This document shows, in pieces, positions 16,169-24,663 of a stretch of 64,000 nucleotides of DNA. Under the pieces are notes generated by a model, which ran no database searches, was not told where the DNA came from, and worked only from the letters and a program-made list of their open reading frames with translations. The stretch is taken from assembly GCA_023412215.1 (NCBI GenBank), contig JAEYNX010000034.1, positions 124,001 to 188,000 of the forward strand, in the 5' to 3' direction. Source of the DNA: Bacillota bacterium (GTDB lineage: Bacteria > Bacillota > Clostridia > Oscillospirales > Ruminococcaceae). The translations under genes were made by a program, and so were the position numbers. Position 1 is the first letter of the stretch; each line of letters begins with the position of its first letter.

Positions 16169-16897
16169 ATGGAACGACTGGCTTACGACCTGCACATTCA
16201 CTCCTGCCTCTCCCCCTGCGGGGATAACGAAAGTACCCCGAACAACATTCTGAACATGGCGCGCCTAAACGGGCTGGACGTGATTGCGCTTACCGACCAT
16301 AACTCCTGCAAGAACTGCCCCGCCATCATTGAGGCGCGCGACCGCATGGAGCTGCCCATCCTCGTGCTGCCGGGCATGGAGCTGTGCACCGCCGAGGAGA
16401 TCCACATGATCTGCCTGTTCGATACCCTCGAAAAAGCGATGCAGTTCGACGCGTATATCTATACCAAAACGATGCCGGTGCTCAACCGCCCCGATAAGTT
16501 CGGCGAGCAGCGCATCTTAAACAGCATGGATGAACCGGTTGGGGTGGAGCCCCGTCTGCTGGTAACCGCCGCGGATATCCCCATAACCGAGGTGGAGGCG
16601 CTCATGCAGAGGTTTGGTGGGGTCACCTTCCCCGCTCATATCGACCGGCCCTCTTATTCCGTCCTTTCCGCTCTCGGCGAAATTCCGCCGGAGTGTAACT
16701 TTCAAACCGCCGAGGTGCACGACCTCTCCAGCTACCCGGCGCTTGCATCCGCCCACCCCGCCGTCGCGCGCATGCGCATTGTTACCAACTCCGACGCGCA
16801 TTATCTGTGGGATATCTCGGAGGGCGAGCAGCACATGTCCGTTTCACAACACACCCCGCAGGCCGTACTGGAATATTTAAGGTCAAACCAACGCTAA
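16169..16897 (+). CDS. PHP-domain phosphoesterase
   Basis: A 242-residue metal-dependent phosphoesterase of the PHP superfamily. The N-terminal HIH (H9, H11), the TDHNS motif near residue 45, MELCTAEEIH, AHIDRPS and the C-terminal NSDAH supply the metal ligands expected of a trinuclear site. It is the last gene of the hydrogenase-sensor operon. Its position suggests that it hydrolyses or senses a phosphorylated signal, but related proteins range from histidinol phosphatases to nucleotide phosphatases, so the substrate is open. Confidence 0.75.
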   Translation: MERLAYDLHIHSCLSPCGDNESTPNNILNMARLNGLDVIALTDHNSCKNCPAIIEARDRMELPILVLPGMELCTAEEIHMICLFDTLEKAMQFDAYIYTKTMPVLNRPDKFGEQRILNSMDEPVGVEPRLLVTAADIPITEVEALMQRFGGVTFPAHIDRPSYSVLSALGEIPPECNFQTAEVHDLSSYPALASAHPAVARMRIVTNSDAHYLWDISEGEQHMSVSQHTPQAVLEYLRSNQR

Positions 16898-16910
16898 ACC
16901 GCAACGTGCG

Positions 16911-16949
16911 AAACATATGTTTGCATTTGCCCCTTTTTTATGCTATGAT
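16911..16949 (+). promoter_or_regulatory. lexA promoter with an overlapping LexA-like box
   Basis: TTGCAT (16921-16926), 17-base spacer and TATGAT (16944-16949). The 12-base palindrome AAACATATGTTT (16911-16922) overlaps the -35 and resembles the Firmicute SOS box GAAC-N4-GTTC with changed outer bases. Autoregulation by LexA is the expected arrangement. Confidence 0.55.
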
Positions 16950-17059
16950 TTATGCGCAGGGCAATTATACTATAATCGCTTCGCTTTTATGGTAATTACA
17001 AAAAAAAGCTATCCTGTAAAACGTCCAACAAAATCCACCCGAAATGAGGAATGCGGCAA

Positions 17060-17647
17060 GTGAGAACCGTTTCTGTTACCGCGCTAAAGGTTTATGAGTA
17101 TATCGTAGAGCGCGCCGCCGACGGAATCCCCCCCTCGGTGCGCGAAATCTGCACCGAGCTTGATATAAAATCGACCTCCACCGTACACAAGTACCTGAAG
17201 GAACTGGAATCCGCGGGGTACATCGAGCGTGAGTACAATCAGAACCGCTCGATTAAAATCAACACCGAAAAGGTGCTGCAGGTGCCCATCCTCGGCAATG
17301 TGGCCGCGGGTACCCCCATTCTGGCGGTTGAGAACATAGAGGGCTACCTGCCTTTCCGTGCCAAGGGCTACCGCTCGGGCGACCTGTTTGCGCTCAATGT
17401 GCGCGGCGAGAGCATGACGGACTGCGGCATCCTCGACGGCGACATTGTCGTTGCGCGCAAAACCACCTATGCCGAGAACGGCGAGATCGTTGTTGCGCTG
17501 GTGGAAGATTCCGCCACCGTGAAGCGCTTTTTTAAAGAAAAGGGCCATTTCCGGCTTCAACCCGAAAATGACCGCATGGAACCGATTATTGTAAACGAGG
17601 TCGCCATCCTCGGGCGGGTGATCGCGAACATACGGCTGTACGAATAA
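17060..17647 (+). CDS. lexA: LexA repressor
   Basis: SOS-response repressor and self-cleaving serine peptidase, 195 residues. The winged helix-turn-helix covers 1-65 (SVREICTELDIKSTSTVHKYLKEL). The Ala83-Gly84 cleavage site is in GNVAAGTP. The catalytic dyad is Ser118 (RGESM) and Lys155 (ATVKR). I prefer GTG 17060, with GAGGA 9 bases upstream; ATG 17051 is three codons earlier but abuts that site. It is a single gene, with a candidate SOS box at its promoter. Confidence 0.93.
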   Translation: MRTVSVTALKVYEYIVERAADGIPPSVREICTELDIKSTSTVHKYLKELESAGYIEREYNQNRSIKINTEKVLQVPILGNVAAGTPILAVENIEGYLPFRAKGYRSGDLFALNVRGESMTDCGILDGDIVVARKTTYAENGEIVVALVEDSATVKRFFKEKGHFRLQPENDRMEPIIVNEVAILGRVIANIRLYE

Positions 17648-17781
17648 AATTCTACATGAGGTGAGCGGCCTGCCCCTTATACACCGGAACTGTCAAGAGA
17701 TTTGAACAAATCGGGCAACAGCTCCTCGCCGAACTGCACTGCGCTCTAACCCATAAGGAATATCAACAATGCTTATATTGA

Positions 17782-17822
17782 GTCAAAACCGGTTGCTGCT
17801 GTAACCGGTTTTGACTTTTTTA
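17782..17822 (+). terminator. Rho-independent terminator upstream of the TetR-hydrolase operon
   Basis: Perfect 13-base stem, GTCAAAACCGGTT (17782-17794) with AACCGGTTTTGAC (17803-17815), then TTTTTT. Confidence 0.85.
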
Positions 17823-17838
17823 TAGTTGTAATCGCTTA

Positions 17839-17885
17839 TTGACATTCTAACAGTTGTTAGATATAATTGATCTAACAACTGTTAG
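17839..17885 (+). promoter_or_regulatory. Consensus promoter with two palindromic TetR operators
   Basis: TTGACA (17839-17844), 17-base spacer, TATAAT (17862-17867). CTAACA-GT-TGTTAG (17847-17860) fills the spacer, and its exact reverse complement CTAACA-AC-TGTTAG (17872-17885) lies just past the -10. The centres are 25 bases apart. This is an autoregulatory operator pair for the following TetR gene. Confidence 0.85.
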
Positions 17886-17922
17886 AGAGTTGGCGGCGCC
17901 GTTTATTGCGCAAAGGAGAAAT

Positions 17923-18537
17923 ATGGAGCGAAACACAAAACAGGATATAAAAGAGGCTGCACTCACCCTTTTTTCACAAAGAGGATACAGCGCCGTCTCG
18001 ATTCGGGATATCTGCAAGGTTGTTGGAATAAAAGAAAGTACCGTCTATTATCACTTCACCAATAAGCAGGACATCTTTAACGTGTTGCTGCGCGAGTTTG
18101 AAGAGATTACCCAAGCGATACAGCAACAGTTCAATCACGAGTTCAGCAAAATGTCGGTGCTGGAAGAACAGGCCTTTGTCGCGGTCGGGCTTTCATTTTT
18201 AAACGGTTATCTCTTAAACGAGCGGATTCTGCCTTTTATGCGGATGCTAATGATTGAGCAGTACGTGAATGCCGAGGCCGCAAGCTTATACCACGACATC
18301 TTTTTTGACGCGCCGCTTAGGCAGAACGCGATGGTGTTCAGCCGGCTGATGCAGATGGGGCTCTTTCATCAGGCGGATGCCGCCTGCCTAGCCATGGAGT
18401 ATTATGCGCCTATCTTTCTTATCGTTCAGCAGTACTTTGCCTGTGGCGAGGTTACGGCAGAAAAACGGCGGGCCGCAGACGGGCAATTGCGGCTTTATCT
18501 TGAGAGCTTTTATGAAAAGTACCATAAAGCGCAATAA
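17923..18537 (+). CDS. TetR/AcrR-family transcriptional regulator
   Basis: A 204-residue TetR repressor with helix-turn-helix at residues 5-50 (IKEAALTLFSQRGYSAVSIRDICKVVGIKESTVYYHF) and a helical ligand-binding domain. ATG 17923 has GGAGAAAT directly upstream; earlier in-frame ATGs fall inside the operator region. It is co-transcribed with the alpha/beta hydrolase starting 20 bases after its stop. The double operator at its promoter makes autoregulation very likely. The effector may be the hydrolase substrate. Confidence 0.88.
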   Translation: MERNTKQDIKEAALTLFSQRGYSAVSIRDICKVVGIKESTVYYHFTNKQDIFNVLLREFEEITQAIQQQFNHEFSKMSVLEEQAFVAVGLSFLNGYLLNERILPFMRMLMIEQYVNAEAASLYHDIFFDAPLRQNAMVFSRLMQMGLFHQADAACLAMEYYAPIFLIVQQYFACGEVTAEKRRAADGQLRLYLESFYEKYHKAQ

Positions 18538-18557
18538 AATGACAGAAGGATGAGATC

Positions 18558-19475
18558 ATGAAGGTTTATAAGAGCGAAAAGGCCGAGCAAAGGATCATAC
18601 AAACCTACGACCGTCTGCTTACCCTGTGGGATGTTGCCGTAAAAGAAACGGATATTTCCACCGCCTACGGAACCACGCATATGATCGAGTGCGGAAAAGA
18701 CGGCGCTCCGCCCCTGGTGCTGTTCCACGGTGTGGGGGACGATTCCGCGCTGATGTGGATTTTTAACGCCAAGGCGCTGGCGGAGCAGTTTCATCTTTAC
18801 GCGGTCGATACGATAGGCGGGCCGGGAAAAAGCCGCCCCAATGAGCAGTACTTCAAGAGCTTTGACGAAATCAAATGGCTGGATGAGGTGTTGGACATGC
18901 TAAAGTTAGAGCTGGTGTACCTTGCGGGCGTTTCCAACGGCGCCTACATAACCCAACATTACGGCATCATGCGCCCCGACAGGGTAACAAAAATGATCTG
19001 CATGTCCGGCTCCGCCGTCGCCGCAGGGGATAGTAAGAGCCCGTTAAGACGCATGTTGAAGGTATTTCTGCCCGAGGCACTTTTCCCCACCGATAAAAAT
19101 ATCATAAAGCTTATCAAGAAGCTTACCGGTAAAAACTATCGTAAGTTTACGGAGAATGCGGACATCATGGCGCACTATACCCAATTGATCCGCGGGTTTA
19201 ACAATATGGCAATGACCTGTCATAAAATCGAATCCTTCAGTGAGGAACAGGTGCTTTCCATGCAAGGTAAGGCCTTATTCTTATGCGGCGAAGCGGATCC
19301 GCTGGGGGATATGGAAACGGTAAAAGCGATTCTGACGAAATATAAATTGGATTATCGCTTCTTCCCCGAGGCGGGGCATGGCATCAACCATGAATTATCT
19401 GAAGAAATCAATAGAATTATGATAGAATATTTAAACGAAGGCTCAAAAGCAGACTTAAACACTGCGCTCCTTTAA
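18558..19475 (+). CDS. Alpha/beta-fold hydrolase
   Basis: A 305-residue hydrolase. The oxyanion-side motif is VLFHGVGDDS near residue 53, the nucleophile elbow is GVSNGAY (Ser near residue 126), the acidic residue lies in GEADPLGD and the catalytic His in AGHGINHE. The region between 150 and 225 is a helical lid. It could be an esterase, lipase or C-C hydrolase. It sits second in the TetR-controlled operon, so it probably acts on a compound sensed by that regulator. Confidence 0.82.
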   Translation: MKVYKSEKAEQRIIQTYDRLLTLWDVAVKETDISTAYGTTHMIECGKDGAPPLVLFHGVGDDSALMWIFNAKALAEQFHLYAVDTIGGPGKSRPNEQYFKSFDEIKWLDEVLDMLKLELVYLAGVSNGAYITQHYGIMRPDRVTKMICMSGSAVAAGDSKSPLRRMLKVFLPEALFPTDKNIIKLIKKLTGKNYRKFTENADIMAHYTQLIRGFNNMAMTCHKIESFSEEQVLSMQGKALFLCGEADPLGDMETVKAILTKYKLDYRFFPEAGHGINHELSEEINRIMIEYLNEGSKADLNTALL

Positions 19476-19490
19476 CAGGCCTGACAGCAA

Positions 19491-19525
19491 AAGCACCGTA
19501 TCTTGTGTGATACGGTGCTTCTTTT
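19491..19525. terminator. Terminator between the hydrolase and the ABC exporter genes
   Basis: AAGCACCGTATC (19491-19502) pairs with GATACGGTGCTT (19509-19520), followed by CTTTT; the convergent ABC gene can use it too. Confidence 0.85.
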
Positions 19526-19537
19526 GTGTGTATCAAT

Positions 19538-21316
19538 TCAGACTGCCTGATCCTCAATCTGTGCGGTATATAGGCGGTAATAGTCGCCCTTCTTCGCCAT
19601 CAGCTCGCTGTGGCTGCCGCACTCGGTAATGGCGCCGCCGTTTACGTACATAATGCGGTCGCAGCTCTTGATGGTGGAAAGGCGGTGGGCGATGATAAAC
19701 GAGGTGCGCCCTTTAAGCAGCGTCTGCAAACCTTTTTGCACCAAAAGCTCGGTTTTGGTGTCTATGGCGGAGGTGGCCTCGTCGAGAATAAGAATCTTCG
19801 GGTCGGCTATCAGGGTGCGCGCAAACGAAACCAGCTGCTTCTGCCCCTGCGAAAGACTGGAGCCGCCCTCCGACATGATGGTATCGTAGCCCTCGGGCAT
19901 CTCTTCAATAAACCCGTCGGCATTCACCGCTTTGCAGGCGATGCGCACCTCCTCAAGGGTGGCGTCCAGCTTGCCGTAGCGGATGTTGTCGATGATGGGC
20001 CCCGCAAAGATAAAGCTATCCTGCAGCATGATGCCCATCTGGCTGCGGAGTGAGTGCAGGGTCACCTGTGAGATATCCTGCCCGTCGATGAGCACCCTGC
20101 CCTCGGTAACATTGTAAAAGCGGCTGATGAGGTTGACGATGGTCGTTTTACCGGCGCCTGTGGGGCCTACGAGCGCAATGGTCTCGCCCGGCTTTACCTC
20201 AAACGACACACCGCCCAGCACCGTTGTCTGTTCATCGTACCCGAATACCACGTTGTCAAAGGTAACGGCGCCCTGAATGGGTGGCAGGGTGCCGGCATTG
20301 GGCACGTTTTGAATCTCCACCGGTTCATCGATGGTTTCGAAGATGCGCTCCAGATAAGCGATGGTGTTGATGAAGTTGTTGTATATCTGCGACAGGTTAT
20401 TGATAGGCTGCCAAAAACGCCATGAGTAGCTCGCCATGGAGGCAAGCGCGCCGATGGTTACCGAGGGGAAGGTGTAAAGCACCCCGACGATGTAGATGGC
20501 GCAGAAGATGCCCTGCCCGATGATCTCGGCGGCGCACCACGTCACGTTGGAGGAGTAGATGGCGGACATCCAGCGCTTCTTGGACTGTCGGCAGAGACCC
20601 ATGAAGTTATTCTTGTTCTGCACCTCACGGTTGAATATCTGGGTAACCTTGATGCCGTTGATGCTCTCGCTCGCGTAGGCGTTTAAATTGGAGTTTTTAT
20701 TTGAAAACGCCTGCCACGCCCGCCGCTGGATGGGCGCCACGAACAGCATCACCGTCGCGAAGATCGGCAAGCCCGCCAGAATGATTACCGAAAGGCGCGG
20801 GCTGGCTAAAAACATAAAGATGGTGATGAACACAAGGTTAAACAGCTCCAGAATGAAGTTGATGATGCCGTTTGAGAGCATATCCGACACGCTGTTAACA
20901 TACTGCACCACGCGCACCAGTATCTTGCCGTGCGGGCGGGAATCGTAGTAGTTAAACGAAAGCTCCTGCAGGTGGGTAAACAGGTCGGAGCGGATGTCGT
21001 AGATGATATCCTGCCCTACCTTTGCCATCAGCCGCTGGCGGATGGTGGTGAAGATGATGCTGCCGATGATGGCGACGAGCAGCGCCGCCGCAAGCAGAAA
21101 AATCTCGTGCATATCCTTGTTGGGGATGGAAACGTCGATGGCCCGCTGCAGCAGAAGCGGCCCGCACAGCAGCAGAATGGTGGAAAGGGCGCTTAAAAAC
21201 AGAGCCAGCACCATCACCTTTGCATGCTTTTTGATGTATACGGCGCTGCGCTTGAGCTGTGTGAAGTTAAATGGGGTTTCAAGCGTTTCGTCAATGTCGA
21301 ATTTATTCCTCGCCAT
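19538..21316 (-). CDS. ABC exporter half-transporter with a canonical ATPase site (heterodimer partner)
   Basis: A 592-residue type IV ABC exporter half: six membrane helices in residues 35-320, then a nucleotide-binding domain. Walker A is GPTGAGKTT, Walker B is ILILDEATSAID with the catalytic Glu, and the switch His is in IIAHRLS. The ABC signature is LSQGQ instead of LSGGQ. With the neighbouring gene, which has the opposite defects, it should form a BmrCD/TM287-288-like heterodimeric drug or lipid exporter. It follows that gene by 99 bases on the same strand; its ATG has a GCCGGAAAGGC element 12 bases upstream. Confidence 0.9.
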   Translation of the reverse strand: MARNKFDIDETLETPFNFTQLKRSAVYIKKHAKVMVLALFLSALSTILLLCGPLLLQRAIDVSIPNKDMHEIFLLAAALLVAIIGSIIFTTIRQRLMAKVGQDIIYDIRSDLFTHLQELSFNYYDSRPHGKILVRVVQYVNSVSDMLSNGIINFILELFNLVFITIFMFLASPRLSVIILAGLPIFATVMLFVAPIQRRAWQAFSNKNSNLNAYASESINGIKVTQIFNREVQNKNNFMGLCRQSKKRWMSAIYSSNVTWCAAEIIGQGIFCAIYIVGVLYTFPSVTIGALASMASYSWRFWQPINNLSQIYNNFINTIAYLERIFETIDEPVEIQNVPNAGTLPPIQGAVTFDNVVFGYDEQTTVLGGVSFEVKPGETIALVGPTGAGKTTIVNLISRFYNVTEGRVLIDGQDISQVTLHSLRSQMGIMLQDSFIFAGPIIDNIRYGKLDATLEEVRIACKAVNADGFIEEMPEGYDTIMSEGGSSLSQGQKQLVSFARTLIADPKILILDEATSAIDTKTELLVQKGLQTLLKGRTSFIIAHRLSTIKSCDRIMYVNGGAITECGSHSELMAKKGDYYRLYTAQIEDQAV

Positions 21317-21328
21317 ATGTATAACGAT

Positions 21329-21339
21329 GCCTTTCCGGC
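21329..21339 (-). repeat. GCCGGAAAGGC leader element, copy 3
   Basis: Minus-strand copy ending 12 bases before ATG 21316, the same spacing as at 16146. Confidence 0.5.
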
Positions 21340-21415
21340 TTTATGTCTGTGGGCATGAAGCCTATGATTGTTATAGAAAAGCGGAGCAAAAAGAGGGGCT
21401 GTGATTGAAGCTTAT

Positions 21416-23155
21416 TTACACCGCGTCCGCCGTCATGCTGTTTTGAAGGGCAAAGATCTCGCTGTAGTAACCGCCTTGAGCCAGCAGCTGAACATGGGTA
21501 CCCATCTCGGCGATTTTGCCGTCTTTTAAGATGATGATCTTATCGGCGCTCTTTACCGAGCTGATGCGCTGCGCAATGATAAACTTGGTACAGGGGTAAT
21601 CGAGCTGCTCAAGCTGTTCCTGAATATACTTCTCGGTTTCAAGGTCTACCGCCGAGGTGGTATCGTCCAGAATCAAAATCCTCGGCTTGATTGCCAGGGC
21701 CCTAGCCAGCGCGATACGCTGCCGCTGCCCGCCGGAAAGGCCGACGCCGCGCTCGCCCACGATGGTGTCGTAGCCCTCGGGCATCTTGTTGATAAACCCG
21801 TCGGCATCCGCCATAACCGCCATGCGTCTGATCTCTCCGTCGGGCATATCGAGGTTGCCGTAGGAAATGTTGCCCTCAATGGTATCCGAGAACAGAAACA
21901 CATCCTGCGTCGCCATGCCGATGTTGCGGCGCAGCCCCTGCAGGTTATACTCCCGTACATCCACGCCGTCTACCAGTACGCTGCCGCTCTTTACGTCGTA
22001 AAAGCGCGCGATAAGGTTTACCAGAGAGGTTTTGCCCACGCCTGTTTCGCCCATGATGGCTACCGTCTCGCCCGGGGAAACATGGAAGCTCACGTGACGG
22101 AGCACCTTTTGCTTGCAAAACGAGAAGCAGACATCCTTAAATTCCACCTCGCCCTTGAGCGGCGCTTTCGGCTCGATGCAGTTTTTGCGGCTGACAATGA
22201 GCGGCCGCGAGTAGAACAGCTCAATGACCTTGTTCGCCGAGGCGAAGAAACGTTCAATATCGTTTAAGAGCATCCCTAGCTGGCGCATCGGATCGGACAG
22301 TGCCCACACCAGCGCGACAAACGACACCAGTTCACCGTAGCTGAGGTGCCCGTTGATGACGAGCGCGCCGCCCACCAGAATGACGATGATGTTAAACGAC
22401 TGCGAGATAAACTCAAGCCCCGGCCAGAACTTAAGCCAGGTATAGGACGCCTTGAGGTTTGCCTTGCGGAAATCCTCGTTTCGCTGGTTAAACTTGCTAA
22501 TCTCAAAGTCCTCGCGCGCAAACGCCTTGATAACGCGGTTGCCCTCGATATTCTCCTGCGCAAAGGCATTTAAACCCGAAAGCTTTTCACGCAGCTGCAT
22601 ATACATGGGACGAACGCGCTTTGAAAACAGATAGCGTATTAAAAACACCAGCGGCGAAAGCACCACAAGCGCCAAGGTAAAGGTTGCGTTGACGGTGAGC
22701 AGGTAAATCACCGTAGACACCAGTATCAAAATCGAACTGAATATCTGGCGGATGACATACGCCGTGAAGTGGCGTACCATGTCAAGGTCTCCGGTTAAAC
22801 GCGTCATCAGGTCGCCGGTGCGATACTGGCCATAAAAGCTTAAGTCCTGCTCCTGCAGGGTATCGTACAGCCTGTCGCGTATCGTGATGAGCATCCCCTG
22901 CGAGGCCTCATCCATGATAACGGCTGTCGTGTAGATAAGCCCCATACGCGTAAAGTGTATAATAAGCATAAGCATCAGTGCGGGTACAAAGGTATCCATC
23001 CGTTCATGCTTGGTTAAGCAGGTATCGACGATGTAGGCGGTAATCATCGGGTTTACGAATACTGCCGAAGAAGCGATGAGTTGAAAGATCATACCCAATA
23101 TAAACTGCCATCGGTGGCCCTTCAGATTATGCCACACCCATTTAAACTGAAACAC
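21416..23155 (-). CDS. ABC exporter half-transporter with a degenerate ATPase site (heterodimer partner)
   Basis: A 579-residue ABC exporter half with six membrane helices and a C-terminal ATPase. Walker A is GETGVGKTS and the signature is a normal LSGGQ, but Walker B ends ILILDD (Glu to Asp) and the switch His is Gln (IIAQRIS). It therefore supplies the inactive site of a heterodimer whose partner is encoded downstream. I prefer GTG 23155, with GGGGGTG upstream; the open frame continues 18 codons higher. It is first in the two-gene operon. The cargo is unknown. Confidence 0.88.
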   Translation of the reverse strand: MFQFKWVWHNLKGHRWQFILGMIFQLIASSAVFVNPMITAYIVDTCLTKHERMDTFVPALMLMLIIHFTRMGLIYTTAVIMDEASQGMLITIRDRLYDTLQEQDLSFYGQYRTGDLMTRLTGDLDMVRHFTAYVIRQIFSSILILVSTVIYLLTVNATFTLALVVLSPLVFLIRYLFSKRVRPMYMQLREKLSGLNAFAQENIEGNRVIKAFAREDFEISKFNQRNEDFRKANLKASYTWLKFWPGLEFISQSFNIIVILVGGALVINGHLSYGELVSFVALVWALSDPMRQLGMLLNDIERFFASANKVIELFYSRPLIVSRKNCIEPKAPLKGEVEFKDVCFSFCKQKVLRHVSFHVSPGETVAIMGETGVGKTSLVNLIARFYDVKSGSVLVDGVDVREYNLQGLRRNIGMATQDVFLFSDTIEGNISYGNLDMPDGEIRRMAVMADADGFINKMPEGYDTIVGERGVGLSGGQRQRIALARALAIKPRILILDDTTSAVDLETEKYIQEQLEQLDYPCTKFIIAQRISSVKSADKIIILKDGKIAEMGTHVQLLAQGGYYSEIFALQNSMTADAV

Positions 23156-23242
23156 CTCTGCACCCCCGTTGCTGAAATTGCCGCGGCAAAGAACTGTAAA
23201 AATGCACACGGCTCGTGTAATCGTTTTAACGTACCTTTTCGT

Positions 23243-23270
23243 ATTATAGCGAAACTACAAAAAATTGAAA
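23243..23270 (-). promoter_or_regulatory. Probable promoter of the heterodimeric ABC exporter
   Basis: Minus strand TATAAT (23248-23243) with TTTCAA 16 bases upstream (23270-23265); about 88 bases before the start codon. Confidence 0.45.
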
Positions 23271-23452
23271 GGGGCAAATCGAATATTTTTAAACAAAACT
23301 AAAAAATCATGATTATGCACAACACGCATCTTCGTGTCTAGACACTTCTTACAAATACGTCTTGATTTCATCCTAAAATATAACGCAACACCCTCAAAAC
23401 GCCATAGACGCAAGCAACCCCGGGATGCTATCTCCCCGGGGCTATGATTTCT

Positions 23453-23527
23453 TTATATGAAATTTTGCAAACCGTTACTTTTCCATTCCTCTCCCCACGC
23501 GGCGTATTCGTAGGGGTCACACCACAT
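23453..23527 (-). CDS. Possible 24-residue small protein
   Basis: A short frame in an otherwise empty region of about 475 bases (23156-23632). ATG 23527 is preceded by AGGAAGGGG at good spacing. The peptide is acidic and aromatic, with two Trp and two Tyr (MWCDPYEYAAWGEEW and nine more residues). The frame stays open upstream to a TAG for some 15 codons, so it could also be the tail of a lost gene. The rest of the region shows only the 12-base palindrome GTGTCTAGACAC (23334-23345) and a GC hairpin near 23418-23441. Confidence 0.25.
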   Translation of the reverse strand: MWCDPYEYAAWGEEWKSNGLQNFI

Positions 23528-23632
23528 CGGGTTCCCCTTCCTGTCATGCTCAGAGCAGAGGATTTTCTACAAATATCCCAGTGCTTAAAGCCCCCGCCGC
23601 TCTAAGTCGCAGAAACGGCCGTTGAGCGGATT

Positions 23633-23806
23633 TTATATACGAGTACTATCTTTTTCGGCGGCTGCCGCCTTTTTCTTCCGGCACTTACAGTAGGGCAGCG
23701 GCCGTTTTGGGTTTTGGCGGTGAAAGGCCAGGCAGGCCTCGCAGTTGCCATGCCGCTCGCAGCTTTTCTTAACACAGCTGCAGCGCTCTTTTCCGTTTTC
23801 AAGCAT
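23633..23806 (-). CDS. Small cysteine-rich protein
   Basis: A 57-residue protein, MLENGKERCSCVKKSCERHG and onward, with seven cysteines arranged C-x-C-x4-C-x5-C-x2-C, then C-x-C near residue 42, and a basic C-terminal tail. The core resembles small uncharacterised clostridial proteins with a CxRHGxCxxC...H...PYC pattern, likely binding zinc or iron. ATG 23806 has AGGAG 9 bases upstream; an in-frame TTG three codons earlier abuts that site. It lies just downstream of the SDR gene and may share its transcript. Confidence 0.6.
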   Translation of the reverse strand: MLENGKERCSCVKKSCERHGNCEACLAFHRQNPKRPLPYCKCRKKKAAAAEKDSTRI

Positions 23807-23844
23807 GACGATCAACTCCTTCGGGTACTATAACCGGCTGAAAA

Positions 23845-24579
23845 TTAAATCACGAACCCGCCGTTTGGGCTGAGCACCTGCCCCGTAATAAAGCCCGCCT
23901 GCGGCGAAACCAGAAACGACACCGCCGCCGCAACATCGTTGGGGCTGCCGATCATGCCAAGAGGGGTTTCCTCGCGCAGCGCGGCGAGCGTCTGTTCGTC
24001 CAGGGCCGCATTCATTTCGGTTTCTATCACACCCGGCGCGACACAGTTCACCCGTATCCCCGAAGGGCCGAGCTCCTTGGCAAGGGCCCTGGTAAGGCCG
24101 ATTGCCCCCGCCTTGACGGCGGAATAATGCACCTCGCAGGAGGCGCCGGTGATGCCCCAGACCGACGAGATATTCACAATGCCGCCCGCTTTTTGACGGA
24201 TCATATACGGCAGCACCGCCTGCGAACAATAAAACATCCCGCTTAAGTTAACGGCCAGCATGCGGTTCCAGTCCTCCGCGGTAATGTCGGTGAACAGCTT
24301 CTGCTGTGCGATACCCGCATTGTTGATAAGGACATCCACCCCGCCGAAATCCCCGCTGATCTCGCTGACCATGGTATCCACCTGCGCCTTCTCCGCAACA
24401 TCCGCGCAAAAGGCCTTGGCGTGGCCGCCATTGTTAATGATATCGTTTACCACCTCTTGGGCATGTTGTGCGCTGTGCAGGTAGTTCACCGCTACGGCAA
24501 AGCCGTCCGCGGCAAGGCGTCTTGCAATTGCGGCACCGATGCCCCTTGAGGCGCCTGTGACGAGAGCCGTTTTATTCAT
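23845..24579 (-). CDS. SDR-family oxidoreductase (FabG-like)
   Basis: A 244-residue short-chain dehydrogenase. The cofactor motif is TGASRGIG (8-15), NNAG lies near 90, and the catalytic set is Ser in NISSVWG near 138 with Tyr and Lys in HYSAVKAG near 151-155. The C-terminal TGQVLSPNGGF is typical of classical SDRs. It could be a 3-oxoacyl-ACP reductase, but the overall pattern also fits the Firmicute YmfI group (EF-P 5-aminopentanone reductase). No fatty-acid or efp genes are adjacent, so this is unresolved. Confidence 0.8.
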   Translation of the reverse strand: MNKTALVTGASRGIGAAIARRLAADGFAVAVNYLHSAQHAQEVVNDIINNGGHAKAFCADVAEKAQVDTMVSEISGDFGGVDVLINNAGIAQQKLFTDITAEDWNRMLAVNLSGMFYCSQAVLPYMIRQKAGGIVNISSVWGITGASCEVHYSAVKAGAIGLTRALAKELGPSGIRVNCVAPGVIETEMNAALDEQTLAALREETPLGMIGSPNDVAAAVSFLVSPQAGFITGQVLSPNGGFVI

Positions 24580-24627
24580 CCGCGTTTTCCCCCTTGATGA
24601 GAACTGGGCACGACTGAAAATGACAGA

Positions 24628-24649
24628 GGGCAGACTCTTCGGCCTGCCC
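24628..24649 (-). terminator. Weak terminator-like hairpin after the TIM-barrel gene
   Basis: GGGCAG and CTGCCC pair around a 10-base loop on the minus strand, followed by a T-rich but interrupted tail. Confidence 0.35.
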
Positions 24650-24663
24650 CCAAAAGCTGCTTG

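Noticed and set aside
23411..23446. Terminator near 23418-23441
   Set aside because: CCCCGGGA/TCCCCGGGG forms a GC hairpin but lacks a T-run in either direction and no gene ends there with certainty.
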